Of a stretch of DNA of 64,000 nucleotides, positions 31,901-38,639 are shown one piece after another. Position numbers and translations under genes: made by a program. The stretch spans positions 7,835,012-7,899,011 of the forward strand of contig OZ024809.1 in assembly GCA_964017045.1 (NCBI GenBank). The letters run 5' to 3'. Numbering within the stretch: the first letter of the stretch is position 1; each line of letters opens with the position of its first letter. Under the pieces are notes generated by a model, which saw nothing but the letters and a program-made list of their open reading frames with translations, was not told where the DNA came from and searched no databases. Source of the DNA: Omphiscola glabra. Taxonomy: Eukaryota; Mollusca; Gastropoda; Lymnaeidae.

Positions 31901-33963
31901 AACCCATTTGATATGATACATCAATTTATCTAATATGTCGGTCGGTAAATTTTGAGAGATGTATCCGCGTCTTTTACCATGGCCGCCATCTTGGTTGCCC
32001 CGACCTGCGAACTTTTACGTGTTCACCGGTCGGGACAACCAAGATGGCGGCCGTGGAAAAATAAAATAACTCATGTTTTTGCTAAAATTACAAACAAAAA
32101 GTTTTTAAAAATGAAAAAATGATCTAAATCTATCCCTCACCCTAACCTGAACCCTAAATTCCTCCCTAACAGGGTTTTGACCCTCTCCCTAACAGGGTTT
32201 TGACCCTCTCCCTAACAGGGTTTTGACCCTCTCAATAACAGGGTTTTGACCCTCTCAATAACAGGGTTTTGACCCTCTCCCTAACAGGGTTTTGACCCTA
32301 TCGGAATCAGCGTTTTGACACTCTCCTTAGCCTAACGTGGCGCTGGGTTTTGACCCTGAAAAGTAGGAAAATTTTAAAAAAAACAAAGAAAAGTGGCCAA
32401 AATTAATTATAAAATAAAGAAGTAATGAAAACCCAACTTACATTTTCATGGAATACACTTTTACACACTTTATTTCAGGTTCCAACGAAAAGAATATCCA
32501 AAAATTAATGAAACACAGCGTGGTCAGCCTCTAAGATTATCTTAAAAAATGGCGGCGCTTATTAACATATTTAATAGGCCAACCAATGAAATTTTAAAAA
32601 TTATAATTTATCAACCAATACACGTCATATTAATGAAAATGTAACTCTATTTAAAAAAATATTTAAAAAATAAGGGGAGTGAATCCACGCAAATGACGGA
32701 TATCCAATTCAAAATCAGCCTGTCGGTCTACCAATATGTGATGGTTGTTTATCCGTGACGTCATTTGCGTGGATTCACTCCCCTTATTTTTTAAATATTT
32801 TTTTAAATAGAGTTACATTTTCATTAATATGACGGTGGCAAATTTTTATTGATTTTTATTGGTTGATTGATTATAATTTTTAAAATTTCATTGGTTGGTC
32901 TATTAAATATGTTAAAAAGCGCCGCCATTTTTTAAGATAATCTTAGAGGCAGAGGGTGACCACACTGTGTTTCATTAATTTTTGGATATTCTTTTTGTTG
33001 GAACCTGAAATAAAGTGTGTAAAAGTGTATTCCATGAAAATGTAAGTTGGGTTTTCATTACTTCTTTATTTTATAATTAATTTTGGCCACTTTTCTTTGT
33101 TTTTTTTTTTAATTTTCCTACTTTTCAGGGTCAAAACCCAGCGCCACGTTAGGCTAAGGAGAGTGTCAAAACGCTGATTCCGATAGGGTCAAAACCCTTT
33201 TAGGGAGAGGGTCAAAACCCTGTTAGGGAGAGGGTCAAAACCCTGTTAGGGAGAGGGTCAAAACCCTGTTAGGGAGGAATTTAGGGTTCAGGTTAGGGTG
33301 AGGGATAGATTTAGATCATTTTTTCATTTTTGAAAACTTTTTATTCGTAATTTTAGCAAAAACATGAGTTATTTTATTTTTCCACGGCCGCCATCTTGGT
33401 TGTCCCGACCGGTGAACACGTAAAAGTTCGCGGGTCGGGGCAACCAAGATGGCGGCCATGGTAAAAGATGCGGATAGATCTCTAGACATTTACCGGGCTT
33501 ATATATTATCCCTAAAGTTGAAGTGCTGCCCAGGGCTCTCCCCCCCACCCCAGCCATAGTCCTAGATATGCCACTCAGCCTCGGGAGGGGCAAAATTTTG
33601 ACAGCCCAATGCCCTAATTCTAAGGCAAAGTAGTACTAAAGACTAAAGTCATCACTGACATTGGATGATTGAAGTGAAAGTGTAACACTTCGTTGCACCA
33701 CGACCACAGTCACTGTAGTGTGAAGTGTGTGCAGTGCCCTAAGTCAGGCTAAGTCGTGTAGTCTGTCAGTACTAGTGTATTCTGTAGTGACATGGGCAAG
33801 AAAAAAATTGTATAAGTCTGTCATAGACGACATATTTATAAAAGTAAAACAATAGACATGGAAAAATAGAAAGTATGACAAAAATTTGAAAATATTGACA
33901 GTAAATCAACATTCACAAATAATAAGCAGCATTGCTTTTCTTACAATATATGGGCGCCGCCAT
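6641..33963 (-). CDS. EIF2A: Eukaryotic translation initiation factor 2A, complete (17 coding exons)
   Basis: eIF2A binds initiator Met-tRNA and 40S subunits without GTP and supports non-AUG or stress-related initiation in the cytosol. Exons in transcript order: 33945-33963, 31149-31215, 30719-30793, 30193-30311, 27565-27664, 26953-27035, 24537-24637, 24153-24270, 23403-23513, 20572-20631, 19792-19893, 15842-16016, 12936-13096, 10622-10800, 9980-10102, 7923-7988, 6641-6706. They join in perfect phase to 1725 nt, 574 aa; human eIF2A is about 585. Residues 1 to about 410 form the WD-like beta-propeller ([54 protein letters not shown]). The basic and coiled-coil tail follows from about 431 ([35 protein letters not shown]). 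Splice sites are canonical except introns 10 and 11, which look U12-type. No disruption was seen. Confidence 0.96.
6772..6964. mobile_element. SPIN-like hAT MITE, copy 1
   Basis: Terminal inverted repeats CAGCGGTTCTCAACCTG and GGAAGGTTGAGAACCAATG bracket a short interior with GGGGTCGCCTAAGACCATC and GGGGGTCGCCAC, the signature of the non-autonomous SPACE INVADERS (SPIN) family. The flanks CTGTAATG and TTGTATAT are a poor 8-bp match, so this copy looks older. It lies in intron 16 of eIF2A, inverted relative to copy 2. Confidence 0.88.
7135..7254. mobile_element. Short foldback MITE
   Basis: Perfect inverted ends begin ACGTTTCGGCACATGCCTTC and continue through ATCAGTA. A second inverted block (GATAAATCCT/AGGATTTATC) lies inside, so the whole 120 bp can fold. 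It lies in intron 16 of eIF2A. Confidence 0.75.
7500..7690. repeat. Short imperfect direct repeats (GGTCAATAGTACTTGGGTGG)
   Basis: About three related blocks lie near 7590-7680. The minus-strand frame across them is not supported as coding. Confidence 0.4.
7923..7988 (-). CDS. EIF2A: EIF2A exon 16
   Basis: 66 nt (22 codons); acceptor CATTCCTTAG, donor GTAGGA. It encodes [20 protein letters not shown] and then NQ, part of the C-terminal coiled coil. Confidence 0.94.
8840..9330 (+). repeat. Dispersed repeat family A, copy 1
   Basis: The landmarks GGGGTTGGGGCT, TTGGCAACGAGTC, GGTCAATTAGCC and TTTTGCCAGC, with an internal C-run near 8990, recur at 35500-36020 (same strand) and 42310-42920 (opposite strand). 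No coding potential and no clear ends. It lies in intron 15 of eIF2A. Confidence 0.7.
9980..10102 (-). CDS. EIF2A: EIF2A exon 15
   Basis: 123 nt; acceptor AAATTTATAG, donor GTCTGT. An acidic spacer is followed by [16 protein letters not shown], matching human SGDPEIDKKIKNLKK. Confidence 0.95.
10622..10800 (-). CDS. EIF2A: EIF2A exon 14
   Basis: 179 nt; acceptor GCGTTGATTTCAG, donor GTATGC. It encodes [15 protein letters not shown] and a lysine-rich segment [13 protein letters not shown], the conserved AYRPP linker and basic region. Confidence 0.96.
10908..11258 (+). mobile_element. tRNA-derived SINE
   Basis: The head GGGCGGCCGAGTGGTTTAAA is an A-box of a class II (Ser/Leu-like) tRNA. GGTCTGGACTTCAATCCCC is a B-box-like site about 35 nt later. 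A tRNA-unrelated body of about 250 bp and an A-rich tail (11234-11257) follow. It is antisense to eIF2A, in intron 13. Confidence 0.85.
11700..11800. repeat. 27-bp minisatellite, about 4 copies
   Basis: The shared core is GGTCGATGTCACAGAATGAT. It lies in intron 13 of eIF2A. Confidence 0.8.
12290..12880. repeat. 48-bp minisatellite, about 12 copies
   Basis: The core ATTAGTTATGGTACTAT plus TTTAAGATTCCATCTCTG repeats every 48 bp. A diverged left flank extends to about 11930. Because 48 is divisible by 3 the array stays open in two frames, which explains the 182-aa and 128-aa frames. It begins about 55 bp inside intron 13. Confidence 0.93.
12936..13096 (-). CDS. EIF2A: EIF2A exon 13
   Basis: 161 nt; acceptor TTCCCACTTAG, donor GTGAGA. 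It encodes [15 protein letters not shown] and [12 protein letters not shown], the last propeller strand and start of the linker. Confidence 0.94.
13663..13972. repeat. 27-bp minisatellite, about 11 copies
   Basis: The unit core is ACTCTCAACCTAAATGAA. Two sub-blocks (…TGTGAG and …CATGAA variants) are segregated along the array. It lies in intron 12 of eIF2A. Confidence 0.93.
13980..15841. other. Intron 12 of EIF2A, mostly unique
   Basis: Short runs and imperfect CTCATGGT-like direct repeats occur near 15180-15280. The segment at 15290-15520 resembles a dispersed element (TATAGTGCTTGTGTCCA, GCAAACTGTTCCATAATTTA) but cannot be classed. No exon was found. Confidence 0.35.
15842..16016 (-). CDS. 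EIF2A: EIF2A exon 12
   Basis: 175 nt; donor GTATGT. With an AC acceptor (TCCTTAAC branch site, then GTGTTAC|TT) the junction reads [12 protein letters not shown], collinear with human GHILVLAGFGNL. It continues [32 protein letters not shown] and APRLRVGNG. Confidence 0.96.
16099..16597. mobile_element. hAT element, OposCharlie/Charlie-like ends
   Basis: The left end CAGGGGTCCTCAAATTTTTA and the right end GGCCGTAATTTGAGGACACA then TG are inverted repeats. The interior keeps CATGACTGCTTTGGGCCAAT and GATGGTCAGTGTCAGGT, as in Charlie-type MITEs of vertebrates. The subfamily name is tentative. The flanks ATCGACGT and ATCTAAAT match in only 5 of 8 bases. A second MITE has inserted into it at 16177. 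Confidence 0.75.
16177..16352. mobile_element. MITE nested in the hAT element
   Basis: Inverted ends begin CCGTATTTTACGGACTATAA and continue GACGC; the right end mirrors this with a few changes. It is flanked by TA-rich sequence and interrupts the hAT element, so it is younger. Confidence 0.75.
16790..17485. repeat. 24-bp minisatellite, about 29 copies
   Basis: The unit core is GAAACAGTAGTTAGCACCTA, with AAAGAAACAGTTGTAATC variants recurring in blocks. It lies in U12-type intron 11 of eIF2A. Confidence 0.95.
18028..18515. repeat. 44-bp minisatellite, about 11 copies
   Basis: The core is CTTAGTACGGTAACAAAATA. It lies in intron 11 of eIF2A. Confidence 0.95.
18571..19117. repeat. 36-bp minisatellite, about 15 copies
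   Basis: The core is CCACACGGGTTAACTT plus GGGGGCTTTTAAT. Period 36 is divisible by 3, so both strands show open frames (135 aa and 129 aa) that are not genes. It lies in intron 11 of eIF2A. Confidence 0.95.
19792..19893 (-). CDS. EIF2A: EIF2A exon 11, flanked by two U12-type introns
   Basis: 102 nt. The acceptor is CCACACCAG preceded by the branch-site-like TCCTTGAC. The exon is followed by |ATATCCTTTT, the AT-AC U12 donor. It encodes [14 protein letters not shown] and FDFGTGPRN, ending NPQGN with one base of Ile left over. Confidence 0.93.
20300..20456. repeat. 37-bp minisatellite, about 4 copies
   Basis: The core is GAGCCAGACAGCCACATCGT. It lies in U12-type intron 10 of eIF2A. Confidence 0.85.
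20572..20631 (-). CDS. EIF2A: EIF2A exon 10
   Basis: 60 nt; acceptor AGAAAAACCAG. The donor GTATCCTTAA is U12-like rather than U2-like. It encodes [19 protein letters not shown], matching human PIYDVVWNSSSTEFCAVYG. It is too short for ORF calling. Confidence 0.93.
20884..21271. mobile_element. Foldback MITE in intron 9
   Basis: Inverted arms of about 75 bp begin CAATGGACTACGA and include GATAGGCTGTCTGC (left) and GCAGACAGCCTACCG (right). The centre is AT-rich and non-coding. Confidence 0.7.
22110..22289 (-). CDS. Orphan exon-like open frame
   Basis: A good acceptor (TTTAGCCTTTCAG) and donor (CAAAG|GTAAAT) bound exactly 180 nt with one fully open frame of 59 codons. Its first half is hydrophobic ([20 protein letters not shown]), like a membrane helix of a transporter, followed by a polar stretch ending VRLGQ. 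The phases do not fit between eIF2A exons 9 and 10, so it is not an ordinary eIF2A exon. No partner exons were found. It could be a relic of another gene or chance. Confidence 0.3.
22300..22415 (+). repeat. Dispersed repeat B, copy 1
   Basis: It shares GTTAACTTTTCTGTTTC and CCGAAATTCGGT, with similar spacing, with the opposite strand at 31335-31500. The class is unknown. Confidence 0.5.
23211..23310. repeat. 20-bp minisatellite, 5 copies
   Basis: The unit is GCATACCAATGCTTTTTGTC. On the transcribed (-) strand each copy shows G|GTATGC, the same hexamer that serves as donor of eIF2A exon 14. It lies about 95 bp inside intron 9. Confidence 0.92.
23403..23513 (-). CDS. EIF2A: EIF2A exon 9
   Basis: 111 nt; acceptor TGTGCTGTGCAG, donor GTAAGT. 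It encodes [18 protein letters not shown], matching human ASYYGEQTLHYIATNGES. Confidence 0.95.
23785..23865. mobile_element. pogo/Tigger-type mini MITE
   Basis: The ends CAGTGGTACCTCCGTATACG and CGTATACCGAGGTAGCACTG are inverted and flanked by TA on both sides, as for Tc1/mariner-pogo elements. Length 81 bp. Confidence 0.78.
24153..24270 (-). CDS. EIF2A: EIF2A exon 8
   Basis: 118 nt; acceptor TTATATCATAG, donor GTAAGT. It encodes [20 protein letters not shown] and then KSFFKADRV, a diagnostic eIF2A stretch. Confidence 0.96.
24370..24532. repeat. GA-rich low-complexity tract
   Basis: Irregular GAGAG/GGGAGG sequence. On the eIF2A transcript it is a long CT tract right after the exon 7 donor. 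Confidence 0.9.
24537..24637 (-). CDS. EIF2A: EIF2A exon 7
   Basis: 101 nt; acceptor CTCATTGCAG, donor GTAAGT. It encodes [16 protein letters not shown], matching human PYKVAVYVPGSK. The donor is followed at once by a CT-rich tract on the transcribed strand. Confidence 0.95.
24885..25698 (-). mobile_element. Degenerate pogo/Tigger transposon with transposase remnant
   Basis: The ends CAGTGGCACCTTGAGTTAAC and CCAGGTACCACTG are inverted; TA precedes the left end. The minus strand near 25130-25520 reads [17 protein letters not shown] and [16 protein letters not shown], matching the start of the Tigger DDE domain, then frameshifts and stops. The first catalytic Asp region is recognisable, but the element is internally deleted and inactive. 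Confidence 0.75.
25915..25966. repeat. (TA)n microsatellite
   Basis: An uninterrupted TA run followed by (TAA)n. Confidence 0.95.
26085..26712 (+). mobile_element. LINE reverse transcriptase C-terminal remnant
   Basis: Frameshifted pieces read [55 protein letters not shown] and [15 protein letters not shown]. This is the order seen in RTE/schistosome-type endonuclease-reverse transcriptases. Internal stops and frame breaks show it is dead. It lies in intron 6 of eIF2A, antisense to the gene. Confidence 0.8.
26712..26835 (-). mobile_element. LINE RT fragment, opposite orientation
   Basis: The minus strand reads [20 protein letters not shown] and [15 protein letters not shown], the start of the RT palm of the same LINE type as 26085-26712. 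The two fragments meet tail to tail. Confidence 0.78.
26953..27035 (-). CDS. EIF2A: EIF2A exon 6
   Basis: 83 nt; acceptor ATTAAAACAG, donor GTAAGT. It encodes [20 protein letters not shown] and CFEKNNF in the frame set by exon 5. The overlapping ATG frame to 27117 is a shadow. Confidence 0.94.
27565..27664 (-). CDS. EIF2A: EIF2A exon 5
   Basis: 100 nt; acceptor TTTTTTCCAG, donor GTATGT. It contains [20 protein letters not shown], very close to the animal eIF2A consensus. Confidence 0.96.
28440..29350 (-). mobile_element. Strongly decayed LINE RT
   Basis: Minus-strand fragments include [20 protein letters not shown] (RT thumb-like) at 28443-28661, and weaker RT-like pieces such as GYILSPL and VNINDSII up to about 29350, with many stops. 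It lies in intron 4 of eIF2A, sense to the gene. Confidence 0.5.
29392..29838. repeat. 31-bp minisatellite, about 14 copies
   Basis: The core is GGGGACTACTAGAGCTCTCT, with GAGCTC restriction-like palindromes in each unit. It lies in intron 4 of eIF2A. Confidence 0.93.
30193..30311 (-). CDS. EIF2A: EIF2A exon 4
   Basis: 119 nt; acceptor TTTATTTGCAG, donor GTAATA. It contains [18 protein letters not shown], a typical WD-like strand pair. Confidence 0.93.
30719..30793 (-). CDS. EIF2A: EIF2A exon 3
   Basis: 75 nt; acceptor TTTGATTTTCAG, donor GTAACT. It encodes [19 protein letters not shown], equivalent to the human CIFSKDGTLFAWGNG blade. Confidence 0.93.
31149..31215 (-). CDS. EIF2A: EIF2A exon 2
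   Basis: 67 nt; acceptor TTTTTAACAG, donor GTAAGT. It encodes [20 protein letters not shown], the first propeller strand. Confidence 0.92.
31335..31500 (-). repeat. Dispersed repeat B, copy 2
   Basis: Reverse complement of the 22300-22415 element; it contains ACCGAATTTCGG and GAAACAGAAAAGTTAAC. It lies between eIF2A exons 1 and 2. Confidence 0.5.
31530..31610. repeat. Near-perfect hairpin
   Basis: ACTTAGCTGAGAAGT and AGTATCCAAGAGGGCAGCA are mirrored after a 7- to 9-nt loop. About 34 bp of each arm pair, with one small bulge. It lies in intron 1 of eIF2A. Confidence 0.85.
31943..33495. mobile_element. 1.55-kb foldback element (long palindrome)
   Basis: Two arms of about 750 bp (31943-32697 and 32758-33495) are reverse complements around a 60-bp spacer. 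Each arm has its own smaller inverted repeat (about 31978-32053 in the left arm) and a 23-bp array of CCCTAACAGGG type. No coding frame. It is most like a giant MITE or foldback transposon in eIF2A intron 1. A target duplication could not be settled. Confidence 0.88.
32165..32300. repeat. 23-bp array inside the left palindrome arm
   Basis: About six copies of a unit containing CAGGGTTTTGACCCTCTC. The matching array in the right arm (33180-33275) has about four, so copy number changed after the arms formed. Confidence 0.88.
33945..33963 (-). CDS. EIF2A: EIF2A exon 1 (start codon)
   Basis: The exon has 19 coding nt: ATG plus AAPIY and one base. The donor is GTAAGA. The ATG sits inside AAAGATGGCGGCGCC, a YY1-like context. 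The joined second exon continues [12 protein letters not shown], which matches the eIF2A N-terminus. Confidence 0.85.
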
Positions 33964-33995
33964 CTTTCTGTTAGATCCTAAATTTTTAAAAGCCG

Positions 33996-34950
33996 AAATT
34001 TAGTGACTTTTTATATTCGAATTTTCCCAAATGTTTTTCATATTTTCATACAATTCGATTTTATTATTTAAATATAAAAAAAATAAAATAATTAATTGCT
34101 TTGCGGGCCATCAAAAATAATAGATACTTTATATATTTACTTCAAAAATTGTCTACTGCTGATTTTAAAAAATAAACTATGAACAATAGTAATAATAGTC
34201 TAGGCGGTTAGTCTAGGCCTAGGGAAAAAAATGAACATGCCTTCACTGACTTAATTAAATTACTCTTGTAGAATCAAATTAATTTTAATGTGGCATTTAT
34301 TTTTATACAGCTCACAATCCTATCTGTCTACCCACTGTCATAATTAGGCCTACTCATAAACTGGATAATTTAAATTTTAATTACTCTTTCATTATTAGTT
34401 ATTAATAGTAATATTATGACGGGGCCTGAGCTGGCGTCAAATTTTTCAAAGTTTTATAAAGCAGCAAAGGACAGCATCACGCAGTGTTCAAAGGATGGCT
34501 ATGGTTGGACCCCCCCCCCCCACCCCACTGAAAAAAGTCATATACACCCATGCATGTGGACATCAATGATATTATTAGCATACAATGCGTCTATAAATAA
34601 GTTCAACAAAATGAAAGGAGGAGGGGGAGAAAGTTTTGACAATTGTTGACAAAGGGGAGTCCAAATACATTGACAGTTTAGTTTAATTTATGAGGTTGGT
34701 CCATGAAAGTTTTACAGAGTTGTTGACAAAAAGGGGTTGGGGGGGGGGGGGGAATTCCTAAATTGTTAGCTACCTTCACATGCAATTTAAAAATAAATTA
34801 TTAGCATAAATGTCGTCGATTCTCTGTAAATTGAGCGAGATAAAATGAGAATAATGATAAAAGACGAAATATTTTTAGCGCATGCAAATAGTGCACGTTA
34901 GTAACGTTACATCAAGTATTATTAAATCGAAAGCGTTAAAAATGGCTGCA
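33996..34950. other. Upstream flank of EIF2A, no gene seen
   Basis: AT-rich sequence with C- and G-runs at about 34510 and 34740. The eIF2A transcription start should lie just above 33963. No TATA box or CpG-rich block stands out. Confidence 0.35.
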
Positions 34951-35384
34951 CCTATTGGTACCCGGGTACCAGAATTGAGAGGTTGGGATTAAAAAACGAT
35001 TTAAAATATTATTGTTAAGTTTGTAAGACAAAATGAGGTATCAAATGAAAGATAATTGAATGTACTATACGTTTGTAACCTCAATTCTTCAGTTTTACTA
35101 AAATAAACTACCACAAATGACATCCGCATAGCATTGAGTCTAATGGTACCCGGCTGCGAATGGCGGCGCTGCGTCTCTGGGTCCATTTTGACTAATGTTA
35201 TTCGGATGTCATATGTAGTAGTTTATTTTAGTTTAAATGAAGAATTAAGTTTACAAACGTATAGTCCATTCAATTATCTTTTATTTGATATCTCATTTGG
35301 TCTTACAAACCCAATAATAATATTTTAAATCGTTTTTTAATCCCAACCTCTCACTTCCGGTACCCGGGTACGACCAATAGTCAC
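34951..35384. mobile_element. Foldback MITE of about 430 bp
   Basis: The ends CCTATTGGTACCCGGGTACC and GGTACCCGGGTACGACCAAT are inverted, and about 180 bp of each arm pair, including GAGAGGTTGGGATT/AATCCCAACCTCTC. The centre holds GAATGGCGGCGCTGCGTC. Non-coding. Confidence 0.85.
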
Positions 35385-35499
35385 TTCGTTTCTTTAAAAG
35401 GTCTACATTTTTACACAGTTTCCTGAATAACAGTTTATGATAAAATATCCTTAAAAGGAAAGATGTTCGTATAAGTCGGTTATACGCATTTTAAAAAAA

Positions 35500-36020
35500 A
35501 AAAAAAATTACATTGATATTCTATTGTCCCACCCGTTTTTGCACTGTACATTTATTTCCCCAACTATTTCATAAAATATTAAGCACCAGAGGCGTAACTG
35601 GGTTTTTGACGCCCTTGGCTAATTTATTTTTGGCGCCCTTGAAATTTAAATAAAAAATTAGAGATTTAGCGGCGCCCCTTTGAACTGGCGCAGGCCGGCG
35701 CCCTTGGTAACTGCCCCAATGCCAAGCCGTTATTACGCCACTGTTAAGCACCAAAGGCAATTGCGATATTTAAAAAAAAAAAAGAATCTCATTTAGCGCA
35801 GTTATCGTGAGTTTTATTTCGTGAAATCAGTGTCATCATATTTTTCTTTATGTTCTCCTTGAAAAATAGGAAAAGCTGATTTTCGGGGGTTGGCGCTGAA
35901 AATTTGAAAGATGTTGTCATTGACAACGAGTCAACGTGCCAAGTTTCAGCTCGATAGGTTGGCGGGAAATAGGTCAATTAGCCGTCCAAAGTTTTGCCAG
36001 CGAGCCACGAGCAAAAGCAA
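35500..36020 (+). repeat. Dispersed repeat family A, copy 2 (interrupted)
   Basis: It shares ATTTAGCGCAGTTAT, TTGACAACGAGTC and GGTCAATTAGCC with copies at 8840 and 42310. A hAT MITE interrupts it at 35587-35743. Confidence 0.7.
35587..35743. mobile_element. 157-bp hAT MITE with perfect target duplication
   Basis: Ends CAGAGGCGTAACTGG and TTATTACGCCACTG; the 8-bp target duplication TTAAGCAC is at 35579-35586 and 35744-35751. The interior repeats GGCGCCC. It cleanly splits dispersed repeat A. Confidence 0.9.
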
Positions 36021-36217
36021 AATTAATATAAAGGATTTTAAAAACAAATTCATCCATCCTGTGGCGCTATATTTAGGGCTTTGGCCTGTCTCACTACCTC
36101 TTCCACTCATACCTAATTGATGCGTTTCTTTTACATACTTGGATTCCCAGCTGCTGCAGATATTTTTCCACATTGTCTATCCATCTAACCCTAGGTCTGC
36201 CTTTGAGACGGTTAGCC

Positions 36218-36220
<3 letters not shown>

Positions 36221-36301
<81 letters not shown>
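36221..36301. repeat. 81-nt uninterrupted T run
   Basis: Seen directly. It could be an inverted poly-A tail of a retroelement, and its exact length may be an assembly artefact. Confidence 0.9.
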
Positions 36302-36305
<4 letters not shown>

Positions 36306-36559
36306 AGATCTAGAATTAATAACAGGTTATACACCTAAGCGGGAATGCTTGAGTGTTGAAGATGATAGAAATTTTGAAAATGACTAAAATGACATTATTG
36401 TCGTTTTGATAGTCTTGATTTTGGAAATGTGCATAATGACATTTGCTGATTTCATTTAACGCTACCAGTATTACACAGGATGATCCATTAATGTTCACAG
36501 AACGGGACGTGGTGTTTTTATTTAAACAAGTGACTGCAGCCAAGGCCTCGGGGCCAGAC

Positions 36560-37090
36560 AAATGTTAAATTCTCTTTTGGGCTGAGATTAACCTCTTGCA
36601 GACCTGGTTAATGTGGCGGCCTGCATCATCTGGCGGGCATCGCCATAAATCATATCGTCAAGGCAGACTTCTGGGTCTCGACCCTCCGCCCCCTTCCCAC
36701 CACCGGGACAGGCGATGACCAAGTGGGCCACTGTCTCTTCTGCATGGCCAAAAATCTTCAGTTTGGTTCCTTCCTGTCGTCAAGTCTGTGGAGGTAGCTG
36801 CGCGTTGCGCAATGGCATGTCCTCATCTGGGCGATGAGGCTCTGCTCGCCTCGCTTTAGCTTCCACCAGGGGTGACTCTTGCTCGGTCGTGGCATTTTAC
36901 GATAAAGCTGTTGTCCGGTTTCTCCTGCGGGCCAATCGCTTAGACACTTCTCACGACAGTGGTCTTTCAACCAGGCCGTGACTCCCGGCTGAGTCATGGT
37001 CTTTTCGGGCTGCGGCTGGGCCCCGCCTTCTTTTGCTAGATAGTCCGCCCTGTCATGCTGCGTAACCTCAACGTGCCAAGTGATCAGGGT
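36560..37090 (-). mobile_element. LINE C-terminal region downstream of RNase H
   Basis: The minus strand reads SHPWWKLKRGEQSLIAQMRT, CHCATRSYLHRL and CKIFGHAEETVAHLVIACPG. These correspond to the Cys/His-containing tail after RNase H in I/Jockey-group LINEs. Not intact. Confidence 0.65.
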
Positions 37091-37166
37091 GTTCTTTCAG
37101 ACAATTTCCCCCGGGGGGGCATTTTAGAATTTCGGGGGGGGGGAGGGAGAGTGCCACATTGGAAAG

Positions 37167-37500
37167 ATGCGTAGCTAAGGTGGGCATAGGGGACATATGT
37201 CCCCGGGCGCCAGACTTGCGGGGGCATCTAATGGGCTATAGTGTTATTGGATACAAATAATGGTTTTCAGAGTTAAGCGGGGGTGGGGGGGAGTAAAAAT
37301 TAATCGTGTCCCCTGGCACCAAAAACTCACGCCAGTGACGTAGAAAGGGGGGGGGGCGAACATTTTGTCTTCCCAGGTGTCATTTTTTCTTTAGATTGAG
37401 CAGTAGGATTTTCGGACATCTGCAGAGTTTCTATCGAGAAAGGTAGCGCGGCAAAAAATGTTAACCCCCTAGGGTGATGCTAACACTAGGCACGCCGCTG
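37167..37500. mobile_element. Possible hAT MITE
   Basis: GCGTAGCTAAGG at the left and GGCACGCCGCTG at the right resemble CAGTGGCGTAGC-type hAT ends, with CCCCGGGCGCCAGA inside. The ends are imperfect and no target duplication was found. Confidence 0.3.
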
Positions 37501-38055
37501 GGCAGTGTATATATCAGCACCAAAATTGGCTGTCAGGGCAATTAATGCTGCCATTTTTATCGAGAAGTAGGGCAGAAATCGAGCATCACGATGGCTTTCC
37601 TAACCAGAAAATTTGTGATTATTTAACAATCAAGAGGTGCATTTTGGAGTATACATGATTCGAATGCTTTGATAAGACTATCATTGATCAGGGAAAATAA
37701 TTTTATGGCGACCAGTGCCATACACAAACTAAATTCATTGTGGTTGTGGTGCCCCGAAGAAAATCATTTGACACAAGATTAGATTCAACCCCGTTAAGTC
37801 ACATTGATCGAAGTCAGGGAAAAGGGGGTGGGGGTAGCAGAAATTGAGGAATCCGAAGAGTCTTGAGCAAAAGTGAGGGCAGGGGTCACCTTAATTTAAA
37901 AATAATAAATTCAAAATGCAGTGATGCATTGTGGTGCAAATTCAATGTATCTTTCAAACAATGTGTGAAGGGGCATTTCAGACATTCATATATTTACTAT
38001 TAGATGTCTCGTAGAGAAATGCTAAGAATACAACATCAACATACACCAACTATAT

Positions 38056-38630
38056 GTGGAATACAAATCAGCTTATGATAGCGTCGACAGGAAATACGTG
38101 TATGCTGCTCTCCTGGAACTTGGAGTCCCTAACAAACTTACTCGACTCATACACATGACGATGGATAACTCAAAAAGTAGAATTAAAGTACAGAGAGAGT
38201 GCTTCAGAGAGTTCCCAATTAATCAGGGCCTCAGACAAGGACATCCGTGTATCCTTTTCAACATCACTTTAGAAAAATGCATTAGAAACATACGTGTAAG
38301 CACCAGAGAGGTGGTACAGAAAAACCATAAGGAAATTTATAAAGCCAGTAACTGCAATACCTGGCTTACACAGACGATATAGCGCTACTTGGTAGAAACA
38401 GCAATAATGATAAAATTAAAACTTTCAGGGAACTTGAAGATGTGTCAGTCAAAGCTGGTCTTGGTGTAAATAAAGCAAAGGCAATATATATGATAATGTC
38501 AGGAAATACGCAACGATGACAACATCAATATGAACAACAACACCTTTAGATGGTAGCTACTTTCAAATATCTAGGGGTGACTATAAATAAGCAAGAGGAA
38601 ATACAATCGGAGGTGAAAGAAAGAATAACA
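38056..38630 (+). mobile_element. LINE RT domain remnant
   Basis: It reads YKSAYDSVDRKYVYAALLEL, INQGLRQGHPCILFNITLEK and, after a frame change, AYTDDIALLGR, where the catalytic YADD box has become YTDD. The RT fingers and palm are recognisable. Premature stops and the altered box show it is inactive. Confidence 0.85.
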
Positions 38631-38639
38631 GCATGCAAC

